Program-made: the position numbers and the translations under genes
Notes under the pieces: model-generated
The model's input: only the letters and a program-made list of their open reading frames with translations
Told to the model about the DNA's origin: nothing
The model's database searches: none
Source of the DNA: DASXBA01 sp046729895
GTDB taxonomy: Bacteria; Actinomycetota; Thermoleophilia; Solirubrobacterales; Thermoleophilaceae
DNA: 6,194 nt
Direction of reading: 5' to 3'
NCBI GenBank assembly: GCA_046729895.1
Contig: JBKPHP010000057.1
Span: 1 to 6,194 of the forward strand
Shown here: positions 1-4,790 of the stretch, piece by piece
Layout: each line of letters opens with the position of its first letter
Numbering within the stretch: the stretch's first letter is position 1

Positions 1-54
1 GGCCAACGCCCGGTCGAGAGCCGGACGGAGCGGCCGTGGCGCCACGCGCCTCAC
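1..54 (-). CDS. N-terminus of a DciA/DUF721-like protein (partial)
   Basis: Only the first 18 codons are inside the window; the gene continues past the left edge. The GTG start (52-54) overlaps the recF stop codon in a GTGA arrangement, a sign of translational coupling. The peptide begins MRRVAPRPLRPALDRALA. A short Arg/Pro-rich opening with a 'PRPL..AL' pattern is what I associate with DUF721 proteins, and in actinobacteria a DUF721 gene commonly sits between recF and gyrB. DUF721 includes DciA, which helps load the replicative helicase DnaB, so the function fits the neighbourhood. A G-rich stretch inside the recF end could serve as ribosome-binding site. The open frame and overlap are seen directly; the family call rests on 18 residues plus synteny and is an inference. 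It does not resemble the start of GyrB. Confidence 0.55.
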   Translation of the reverse strand, partial: MRRVAPRPLRPALDRALA

Positions 55-1160
55 GCCGGGCCCCCCGCGGCGGTGGGCAGAACCGCGCCATCGGCCACCT
101 CCACCAGGAGATCGTCCCCACCAGCCGTCCCCGGGACCTGATCGGGGTCGGTGCTGGTGACGAGCGCCTGGCCGCGCTCGCGCAGCAGCGCAGCGAGGAG
201 GTCGCGGCGGGACGCGTCGAGCTCGGACATGACGTCGTCGAGCAGCATCAGCGGCTCCCGGCCGCGCAGGCGCATCAGGAGGTCGCACTCGCCGAACAGC
301 AGGGCGAGTAGGGCGATCCGCTGCTGACCCTGCGAGCCGTACGCCCGCAGAGGGATCCTCTCGAGCTCGAGCTGCACCTCGTCCCGGTGCGGCCCATGCG
401 CGGTGAACCCCCGCGCGAGGTCGGCCTCGCGACGGCGGCCCAGCTCGGCTGCCAGAGCGTCGGCGGAGTCTGCGTCGGAGCGGGGCCGGTAGCGCATCTC
501 CGCCGACCCCGCCAGCCCAAGTGCGCGGGCGTGCAGGGCGAAGGGCTCCCGCAGGCCGTCCACCGCCTCGGCCCGGTCGGCCATCAGCCGAATTCCCAGC
601 CGCGCGAGCTCCGCGTCCCATGCGTCGAGGCCGTCCGCGCCCGCCGACCCCGCCCTGATTCGGACGAGGAGGGCATTGCGCTGGGCGAGTGCGCGCGAGT
701 ACGCGGAACGGGTGGCGACACGAGCCGGCCACAAGGCCCCCACGAGCCGGTCGAGGTGAGCCCGGCGGCCGGCGGGCGCTCCCTTGACGAGCTCGAGCCG
801 CTCCGGCAGGAAGACAGCCACGAGCGGTCTCTCCTCCGCGGAGGTCAGCGAGTCCACCGCGCGGCCGTCCACGCGAATCCGCTTCGGTTCTCCGGGTCGG
901 AAGCCCACCTCGACGCGGTGCCCGCCGTCGCCCCCGGAGGTGTCGAGCGTCACCCGCGTGAGTGCCGCGCCGCGGCGTACCAGCTCCCGCTCGTTGGTCG
1001 TTCGCGGCGAGCGCCCGGTACAGCCGAAGTAGACCGCCTCGAGCAGGTTCGTCTTCCCCGCGCCGTTCGGCCCGCTCACCACCGTCAGGGAGGGCGAAGG
1101 GGTGAGCTCACCGCGGGCGTAGTTGCGGAAGTCGCGGAACTCGGCGCGGTCTACCCTCAT
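51..1160 (-). CDS. recF: RecF, DNA replication/repair ATPase
   Basis: RecF is an SMC/ABC-type ATPase that binds single-strand/double-strand junctions and, with RecO and RecR, helps load RecA at gaps and stalled forks. The protein has 369 residues, normal for the family. The N-terminus (MRVDRAEFRDFRNY) matches the usual RecF opening. Walker A is GPNGAGKT at about 30-37, the ABC signature YGSQGQQR at about 274-281, and Walker B with the D-loop, LMLLDDVMSELD, at about 304-315. The 'PERLELVKGAPAGRRAHLDR' segment (about 119-138) is also typical. All catalytic motifs look intact. The ATG start has no Shine-Dalgarno sequence; the bases just upstream are a tandem 7-bp repeat. The gene lies 106 bp after dnaN on the same strand and its stop overlaps the start of the next gene by 4 bases. 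Identification is secure. Confidence 0.97.
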   Translation of the reverse strand: MRVDRAEFRDFRNYARGELTPSPSLTVVSGPNGAGKTNLLEAVYFGCTGRSPRTTNERELVRRGAALTRVTLDTSGGDGGHRVEVGFRPGEPKRIRVDGRAVDSLTSAEERPLVAVFLPERLELVKGAPAGRRAHLDRLVGALWPARVATRSAYSRALAQRNALLVRIRAGSAGADGLDAWDAELARLGIRLMADRAEAVDGLREPFALHARALGLAGSAEMRYRPRSDADSADALAAELGRRREADLARGFTAHGPHRDEVQLELERIPLRAYGSQGQQRIALLALLFGECDLLMRLRGREPLMLLDDVMSELDASRRDLLAALLRERGQALVTSTDPDQVPGTAGGDDLLVEVADGAVLPTAAGGPA

Positions 1161-1164
1161 TTGA

Positions 1165-1192
1165 GCTGGCAGCTGGCCGCTGGCCGCTGGCA
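1165..1192. repeat. Four tandem 7-bp units (GCTGGCA/GCTGGCC)
   Basis: Four head-to-tail heptamers, GCTGGCA, GCTGGCC, GCTGGCC, GCTGGCA, occupy 1165-1171, 1172-1178, 1179-1185 and 1186-1192. They lie directly upstream of the recF start codon, where a ribosome-binding site would be expected, and the last unit is part of the left arm of a larger inverted repeat. The repeat is read directly from the sequence. Its function is unknown; it could be slippage-generated or part of a dispersed intergenic repeat. Confidence 0.85.
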
Positions 1193-1259
1193 GAGCGTTG
1201 GCGTCGCCTTCTCTGCCAATTGCAGCCGGCGAAGCCGGCGCTGCTCTGCCAGCTGCCGG
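1180..1259. repeat. Nested inverted-repeat element between dnaN and recF
   Basis: The outer arms GCTGGCAGAGC (1186-1196) and GCTCTGCCAGC (1243-1253) are perfect 11-bp complements, and extend to 15 of 17 matches over 1180-1196 and 1243-1259. The 46-bp interior holds two smaller hairpins: TTGGC (1198-1202) with GCCAA (1215-1219), and GCCGGC (1225-1230) with GCCGGC (1234-1239) around a 3-base loop. Together they could fold as a three-way junction in RNA, or extrude from DNA. On the minus strand it follows the dnaN stop, so it might attenuate or process the dnaN-recF transcript, but no T-tract marks a standard intrinsic terminator. A REP-like dispersed repeat is another possibility. The pairing is seen directly; the role is inferred. 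Confidence 0.6.
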
Positions 1260-1266
1260 CCCATCT

Positions 1267-2427
1267 TTAAACGTTCAGCCGAATCGGCATGACGAGGTAG
1301 ACGAAACCGCCGCCCTCGCCGGACTGGATCAGGCCGGGCCGCAACGGGCTGATCAGCTTCAGCACCAGCTCGTCCGACTCGGCGCTCTCGAGGCCGTCGC
1401 GGAAGAAGTCCGGGTTGAAGCCGATCTCCAGCGGTTCGCCCTTGAACGGCACAGGCAGGGACTCGCTTGCCTGGCCGACGTCGGGAGTCTGGGCCGAGAC
1501 GTCCAGCGCACCGTCCGAGAAGCGCAAGCGCAGCGGCGCGTTCTTCTGCGCCAGCAGGCTGATGCGCCGCACCACCTCGAGCAACTCCCGGCGGTCGATC
1601 CGCAGCTCGTGCTCATAGGACTCCGGGAGAAGCTGCTGATAGTTCGGGAAGCGACCTTCGACCAAGCGCGAGGACAGCACGATGTCGGCAACGCTGAACA
1701 CCACCTGGTTCTCGAGGGCGCTGACGCTGATGGACTCCGCGCCGCTCGCCTGCGCGATCCGGCCAAGCTCCTGAAGGGTGCGCGCTGGGACGTTGGCCTC
1801 CAGAGAACCGGTAAGCGGCTCCTCGAGCGTCGTCTCCTTCACGCTCAGGCGATAGGAGTCGGTCGCGACCATCCGTAGCTCCTGCTCCCTTGCGGAGACC
1901 AGCACACCGGTGAGGTGGGGGCGAGTCTCGTCGCGAGAGGCGGAGCGAGCCACCCGCCCAATCGTGTCGACGAACGCGCCAGCGGGGACGCTGAGTGCGC
2001 CCTCCGCGAGCGGCTCCGGAAGCTTCGGAAAGTCCTCTGAGGGAAGTGTGCGCAGGTGGAAGCGGGCGCCTCCGGAGACGACCTCCACGTCCTGCCGCGC
2101 ACTTCTGTACTCGAGCGAGAGCTCGTCCTGCGGAAGCGCACGCACAACGTCGAGCAGCAGCCGCCCTGGTAGCACCACGCTCCCGTCCTCCGCCTGGGCG
2201 GCGCCGACACGCACGCGAATCGCCATCTCCATGTCGGTTGACTGAAGCTCGAGCGCACCGCCGTCGACTTGGAGCAGCACCCCGGAGAGGGTCTGAATCG
2301 CGCTCCGACTGGAGATGCCGCGGACGGCGATCGCAAGTTGGGACAGAAACGTTTCACGGGAAACGGTGAGCTTCATCGGCTGGTTACCGGAGGTAGTTGT
2401 GGTAGGGGCTGTCGAGACTGTGGACAT
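1267..2427 (-). CDS. dnaN: DnaN, DNA polymerase III beta sliding clamp
   Basis: The beta clamp is a ring-shaped dimer, three clamp domains per subunit, that encircles DNA and tethers the replicative polymerase and other factors. Recognisable parts are MVATDSYRLS (about 186-195), the 'SRLVEGRFPNY' element (about 253-263), NPDFFRDGL (about 338-346) and the C-terminal YLVMPIRL (about 377-384), which contributes to the partner-binding pocket in this family. The ORF from the ATG at 2425-2427 gives 386 residues and has GGAGAG just upstream, although close to the start. Family members normally begin at the equivalent of Met18 (MKLTVSRETF; ATG at 2374-2376), giving 369 residues, but no Shine-Dalgarno sequence precedes that ATG. 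The extra 17 residues are low-complexity Ser/Thr/Pro. I keep the longer start with reservation. The gene follows dnaA on the same strand. Confidence 0.96.
   Translation of the reverse strand: MSTVSTAPTTTTSGNQPMKLTVSRETFLSQLAIAVRGISSRSAIQTLSGVLLQVDGGALELQSTDMEMAIRVRVGAAQAEDGSVVLPGRLLLDVVRALPQDELSLEYRSARQDVEVVSGGARFHLRTLPSEDFPKLPEPLAEGALSVPAGAFVDTIGRVARSASRDETRPHLTGVLVSAREQELRMVATDSYRLSVKETTLEEPLTGSLEANVPARTLQELGRIAQASGAESISVSALENQVVFSVADIVLSSRLVEGRFPNYQQLLPESYEHELRIDRRELLEVVRRISLLAQKNAPLRLRFSDGALDVSAQTPDVGQASESLPVPFKGEPLEIGFNPDFFRDGLESAESDELVLKLISPLRPGLIQSGEGGGFVYLVMPIRLNV
2419..2427 (-). promoter_or_regulatory. DnaA-box-like nonamer, 8 of 9 match
   Basis: On the minus strand the site reads ATGTCCACA, one base from the actinobacterial-type DnaA box TTGTCCACA. 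It coincides exactly with codons 1-3 of the longer dnaN reading frame, so the match could simply be coding sequence if that start is used. With a second weaker site 54 bp away in the same gap, DnaA binding here is plausible but unproven. Confidence 0.4.
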
Positions 2428-2472
2428 GGCTCTCCGCTGCGGAAGTGGTGTTGGCTGGGCTGTTCAGGAGGG

Positions 2473-2481
2473 TGTGGATTG
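2473..2481 (-). promoter_or_regulatory. Weak DnaA-box-like nonamer, 7 of 9 match
   Basis: The plus strand reads TGTGGATTG, two bases from TGTGGATAA (the complement of the classical DnaA box TTATCCACA). It lies in the short non-coding gap between dnaA and dnaN, in a stretch whose plus strand is rich in G and T. It has the same orientation as the site at 2419-2427. The box is too degenerate to trust alone. Confidence 0.3.
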
Positions 2482-2486
2482 TGTCA

Positions 2487-2498
2487 GGCCGCGCGGCC
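2487..2498. repeat. GC palindrome just after the dnaA stop
   Basis: GGCCGCGCGGCC is a perfect 12-bp palindrome lying immediately downstream of the dnaA stop codon (TGA, complement of 2500-2502). The position would suit a transcript-end or pausing hairpin, but the stem is short, the loop would be tight and there is no T-tract. Such palindromes also occur by chance in DNA of this GC content. Confidence 0.35.
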
Positions 2499-2499
2499 G

Positions 2500-3816
2500 T
2501 CATCCGGGCGGTTCCAGCTGACGGCGCAGGTTGTCGACGGCTTTGCGAACAGTGGGATCGCTGCCAAGGGAGGCGCTGACCGAGTTCACCGCGTGGAGGA
2601 CCGTGGTGTGGTTGCGCCCTCCTATCCCGCGGCCGATCTCGGGCAGGCTGTGGTCGGTCAGCTCGCGGGCCAGGAACATGGCGACCTGCCGGGCTTGTGC
2701 CACGGGCGCTCGGCGACCGCGAGCGAGCAGCTCCCTGGGGTCGACGCGGAATTCCCGGGCGGTTGCCTCGACGATCTCGGTCAGCCCGCGGGTGGCCTGG
2801 GGCTCGGAGCCGAGTCGGCTGAGTAGGTGGCGGACCAGCGTGGGCGTCGGCTCTTGCTCGCGCAGCGAGGCATATGCGACCACACGGATGAGCGCGCCCT
2901 CCAGTGCTCGAACGCTGCTGGTCACGAGGCTGGCGATCTCTGCCAGCACCGCGTCGCTCACCGGGACGCCGTCCAGTCGGGCGCGCTTGGCGAGGATCGC
3001 GCGGCGGACCTCGAAGCCGGGGGGCTCGAGCTCCACCACGAGCCCGGAGCGGAAGCGCTCCTCGAGACGCCCCTCGAGCTCTCGCAGCTCCTGGGGCGCG
3101 CGGTCGGAGGTGAGCACCAGCTGGCGTCCGGAAGCGAAGAGGGCATTGAAGGTGTGGAAGAACTCCTCCCGTGTTCGCTCCTTGCGAGCGAGGAACTGAA
3201 CGTCGTCGATGAGCACGACGTCGGCGCCGCGGAAGGATTCCCGGAACGCTGAGGTGCGCTGGCGGCGAATAGCCTCGACGAACTCGGCCGTGAACTCCTC
3301 AACCGTCGCGTAGCGGACGCTGAGTCCCATGCCGTAGCGATTCACGTAGTTGCCGATCGCGTGAAGCAGATGGGTCTTCCCCAGTCCCGGCAGCCCGTGT
3401 AGGAAAAGCGGGTTGTAGGCCTGGCCGGGGAGCTCGGCGGCTGCCAGAGCGGCAGCGTGGGCGAAGCGGTTCCCGGCGCCGATGACGAACTGCTCGAAGG
3501 TGTACTTGGGGCTGAGCCCGGACCGGTGCGGCGGGGCGGCGGCCGCAGCCGGAGGCTGATCTGCCCGCCAACCGGGGGCAACGATCTCCACGACGGCCGA
3601 GGCACCGAGATGGCGGACCGCGGCGCGCCGCAGGAGGGGCAGGTAGCGCTCGGAGACGTAGCCTCGGATGTGCTCCGGGGCCGTGACGTAGAGAGTCTGG
3701 CCGCGGACCGCCGCGGGCTGGAGTGGGTCCAGCCAAATGTGGAACTTGAGGTCGGGGATCTCGCGCCGAAGCTCTTCCCTGATAGCGCTCCAGATTGGGT
3801 CGACCTCTTCGGGCAC
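2500..3816 (-). CDS. dnaA: DnaA, chromosomal replication initiator
   Basis: DnaA binds boxes at oriC, assembles as an ATP-bound filament, melts the origin and recruits the helicase. The protein has 438 residues, compact for an actinobacterium, with a short Pro/Ala-rich linker (about 82-103). Domain I is about 1-80. The AAA+ core has Walker A GLPGLGKTH (141-149), Walker B VVLIDDVQFLA (200-210), sensor 1 LVLTSDRAP (233-241), a box VII arginine at about 254 (LEERF) and sensor 2 SVRALEGALIRV (301-312). Domain IV carries ARQVAMFLARELTDHSLPEIG (375-395) and the signature IGGRNHTTVLHA (398-409); residue 402 is Asn where E. coli has Asp433. The start is GTG. An AGGAGGG Shine-Dalgarno lies 13 nt upstream, an unusually long spacing; an in-frame CTG two codons upstream would sit 7 nt from it. 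The gene diverges from rpmH and precedes dnaN. Confidence 0.98.
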   Translation of the reverse strand: MPEEVDPIWSAIREELRREIPDLKFHIWLDPLQPAAVRGQTLYVTAPEHIRGYVSERYLPLLRRAAVRHLGASAVVEIVAPGWRADQPPAAAAAPPHRSGLSPKYTFEQFVIGAGNRFAHAAALAAAELPGQAYNPLFLHGLPGLGKTHLLHAIGNYVNRYGMGLSVRYATVEEFTAEFVEAIRRQRTSAFRESFRGADVVLIDDVQFLARKERTREEFFHTFNALFASGRQLVLTSDRAPQELRELEGRLEERFRSGLVVELEPPGFEVRRAILAKRARLDGVPVSDAVLAEIASLVTSSVRALEGALIRVVAYASLREQEPTPTLVRHLLSRLGSEPQATRGLTEIVEATAREFRVDPRELLARGRRAPVAQARQVAMFLARELTDHSLPEIGRGIGGRNHTTVLHAVNSVSASLGSDPTVRKAVDNLRRQLEPPG

Positions 3817-3827
3817 GTGCAGTCGTC

Positions 3828-3843
3828 GTCCCTCCTGAGGGAC
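3828..3843. promoter_or_regulatory. Palindrome covering the dnaA ribosome-binding site
   Basis: GTCCCTC (3828-3834) and GAGGGAC (3837-3843) are perfect 7-bp inverted repeats separated by 2 bp. Read on the minus strand the element contains the AGGAGGG Shine-Dalgarno of dnaA. It could be a repressor operator at the dnaA 5' end. An RNA hairpin hiding the ribosome-binding site is less likely in this exact form, because a 2-base loop is too tight for all seven pairs. The half-site GAGGGAC recurs at 3864-3870 and 3954-3960, which favours a protein-binding site. The symmetry is observed; the role is inferred. Confidence 0.55.
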
Positions 3844-3875
3844 TTGCGCTCACGGATACGGTGGAGGGACTTGCG
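3837..3875. repeat. 12-bp direct repeat GAGGGACTTGCG, two copies
   Basis: GAGGGACTTGCG occurs at 3837-3848 and again, identical, at 3864-3875, a period of 27 bp. The first copy overlaps the right arm of the dnaA leader palindrome. A third, shorter copy (GAGGGAC) is at 3954-3960. Identical 12-mers this close in a 217-bp intergenic gap are unlikely to be chance and suggest an iterated binding site, perhaps for dnaA control or origin function. No known motif is recognised. Confidence 0.6.
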
Positions 3876-3876
3876 G

Positions 3877-3896
3877 GAGGGGCCCCGGCGGCCCTC
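3877..3896. repeat. GC-rich hairpin in the dnaA-rpmH gap
   Basis: GAGGGGCC (3877-3884) can pair with GGCCCTC (3890-3896) across a 5-base loop, with one bulged G. It follows the second GAGGGACTTGCG copy. There is no T-tract on either strand, so it is not a standard intrinsic terminator. It may shape the dnaA leader transcript if transcription starts upstream of it. Confidence 0.35.
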
Positions 3897-3906
3897 GGCC
3901 TCGTCG

Positions 3907-3912
3907 AGTCTA
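3907..3912 (-). promoter_or_regulatory. Possible dnaA -10 element
   Basis: The minus strand reads TAGACT, fitting the TAnnnT pattern of a housekeeping -10 box. Transcription would begin about 7 bp downstream and give a dnaA leader of roughly 80 nt, including the hairpin, the direct repeats and the palindrome. No convincing -35 hexamer is seen at the usual distance, so this is only a candidate. Confidence 0.22.
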
Positions 3913-4001
3913 CACCTGGGATTCGGGGGTGAGACGGACGCACGGGAAGGGTCGAGGGACGAAGACGCAAAACGCGTGAAAAGCGCCTCCAGGCCCCTCC
4001 C

Positions 4002-4007
4002 TATACT
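4002..4007 (+). promoter_or_regulatory. Likely -10 element of the rpmH-rnpA-yidD-yidC-jag operon
   Basis: TATACT is a near-perfect housekeeping -10 box, 26 bp before the rpmH ATG. The best -35-like match, GTGAAA (3976-3981), has only 4 of 6 bases and a 20-bp spacer, longer than usual. The A-rich runs at 3969-3972 and 3979-3982 are the most AT-rich bases of the gap and could act as an upstream element. The predicted leader is only about 20 nt. The opposite strand also reads TATAGG here, which is less good. Confidence 0.5.
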
Positions 4008-4033
4008 TCGGCGACCTCTCCCGCGTTGGTTCG

Positions 4034-4168
4034 ATGAAGCGCACCTATCAGCCGAAGAGACGGAAGCGCGCCCGTACTCATGGGTTCCGCGCGCGCATGC
4101 GCACACGCGGCGGGCGGCGCATCCTGAAGCACCGGCGCGACAAGGGCCGCAAGCGGCTCACCCCGTAG
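4034..4168 (+). CDS. rpmH: Ribosomal protein bL34
   Basis: This 44-residue protein was found by translating the short frame from the ATG at 4034 to the TAG at 4166-4168. It reads MKRTYQPKRRKRARTHGFRA at the start and ends KGRKRLTP, the hallmark of bacterial L34, a small, very basic protein of the large ribosomal subunit. The length is typical (44-47 residues). The KRTYQP, 'RTHGFRARM' and 'GRKRL' segments are the conserved parts of the family. It is first in the divergent operon, followed by rnpA after only 2 nt. No Shine-Dalgarno sequence precedes the start, and the leader predicted from the -10 box is about 20 nt, so initiation may be leader-poor. Identification is certain despite the small size. 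Confidence 0.97.
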   Translation: MKRTYQPKRRKRARTHGFRARMRTRGGRRILKHRRDKGRKRLTP

Positions 4169-4170
4169 CG

Positions 4171-4542
4171 ATGGCCTCGCGCCGCAGGCGCCGCCGGCTG
4201 TCGCGGAGCGGCGAGTTCGAGCGGGTCTATCGGGAAGGGAGCTCGCACGCCACGCGCCATCTTGTCGTCTATGCGTTCCCGCGAGGGGACGACGGGGGGC
4301 CGCCGCGGCTCGGCGTATCGGTTGGCCGCAAGCTGGGCGGCGCCGTCGAGCGCAACCGGGTCAAGCGCCTTCTTCGGGAGGCATTCTGGGCCGCCCCGGA
4401 CGAGCTGGCTCCAGGACACGACTTCGTGATCGTCGCCCGCCCGCCCGCGGCGGAGCTGGCGGAGCGGGGCGGGGAGCAGGCGGTCGAGGAGGCGCTGCGC
4501 TCGGTTCTGATGGAGGCCGGCCTCGCGAGGAGGCGCGAGTGA
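4171..4542 (+). CDS. rnpA: Ribonuclease P protein component
   Basis: RnpA is the protein cofactor of RNase P, which works with the catalytic RNA to remove 5' leaders from tRNA precursors. The protein has 123 residues, usual for the family. It opens with a run of arginines (RRRRRRLSRSGEFERVYREG), continues with LVVYAFP (31-37) and RLGVSVGRKLGGAVERNRVK (46-65), and carries the RNR motif at 61-63 followed by the RLLREAF helix, the diagnostic RNA-binding signature. The ATG at 4171 is chosen because homology starts here and it lies 2 nt after the rpmH stop. The same frame is open far upstream (to 3457) but runs antisense to dnaA and through rpmH, so that extension is not real. No clear Shine-Dalgarno is seen, so translation probably depends on coupling to rpmH. 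The RNase P RNA gene is not in this window. Confidence 0.97.
   Translation: MASRRRRRRLSRSGEFERVYREGSSHATRHLVVYAFPRGDDGGPPRLGVSVGRKLGGAVERNRVKRLLREAFWAAPDELAPGHDFVIVARPPAAELAERGGEQAVEEALRSVLMEAGLARRRE
4527..4533 (+). promoter_or_regulatory. Ribosome-binding site for yidD
   Basis: GAGGAGG lies inside the end of rnpA, 5 nt before the GTG that overlaps the rnpA stop. It decides the yidD start and is the best-placed strong Shine-Dalgarno sequence I see in the window. Confidence 0.75.
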
Positions 4543-4784
4543 CAGTCCTGCGCTCGCTCGCGATCGCCCCGATCCGGTTCTACCAGCGCGCCGTATCGCC
4601 GGCCCTGCCTCGCCGCTGCAAGTACCATCCGACCTGCTCCGAGTATGCGGTCGCCGCGGTCCGGCGCTACGGCATACTCAGGGGCGTCGTTCTCGCCGCC
4701 TGGCGGCTCCTGCGCTGCAATCCGTGGAGCCACGGCGGCGTCGACTTCGTGGAGAACCAGAAGCTGTTTCGCCCCCGGGGCTAG
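4539..4784 (+). CDS. yidD: YidD, membrane protein insertion efficiency factor
   Basis: YidD is a small membrane-associated protein that improves YidC-dependent insertion of inner membrane proteins; its mechanism is unclear. The product has 81 residues, typical length. Family signatures are 'PIRFYQRAVSPALPRRCKYHPTCSEYA' spread over about 11-37 with Cys27 and Cys33, 'AVRRYG' (40-45), and RLLRCNPWSHGGVD (57-70) with Cys60. These conserved cysteines and the CNPW-HGG-D motif are all present, so the gene looks intact. An N-terminal amphipathic helix is expected in the family. The GTG start overlaps the rnpA stop (GTGA) and is backed by GAGGAGG 5 nt upstream. The stop is 6 nt before yidC, the usual partner and neighbour. 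Confidence 0.96.
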   Translation: MTVLRSLAIAPIRFYQRAVSPALPRRCKYHPTCSEYAVAAVRRYGILRGVVLAAWRLLRCNPWSHGGVDFVENQKLFRPRG

Positions 4785-4790
4785 CGCCCG

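Noticed and set aside
387..1292. Plus-strand open frame of 301 codons
   Set aside because: It runs antisense to recF, which has complete family motifs. Long opposite-strand frames are expected in DNA of this GC content, and the translation has no recognisable domain.
2428..2499. Possible dnaN promoter: minus-strand CTGACA at 2482-2487 as a -35 box
   Set aside because: No TAnnnT-like -10 hexamer occurs 16-18 bp downstream, so I cannot support a promoter; dnaN may be read from dnaA.
3151..3161. TGTGGAAGA, loosely like a DnaA box
   Set aside because: It is inside the AAA+ domain coding sequence of dnaA, two bases off consensus, with no neighbouring boxes.
3299..4106. Minus-strand open frames overlapping dnaA and the divergent gap
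   Set aside because: They overlap dnaA in other frames or cross the rpmH promoter; the products are Ser/Arg/Pro-rich without motifs. No gene is needed in the 3817-4033 gap.
3457..4170. N-terminal extension of rnpA by about 238 codons
   Set aside because: The frame is open only by chance through antisense dnaA, the promoter and rpmH; RnpA homology begins at the ATG at 4171.
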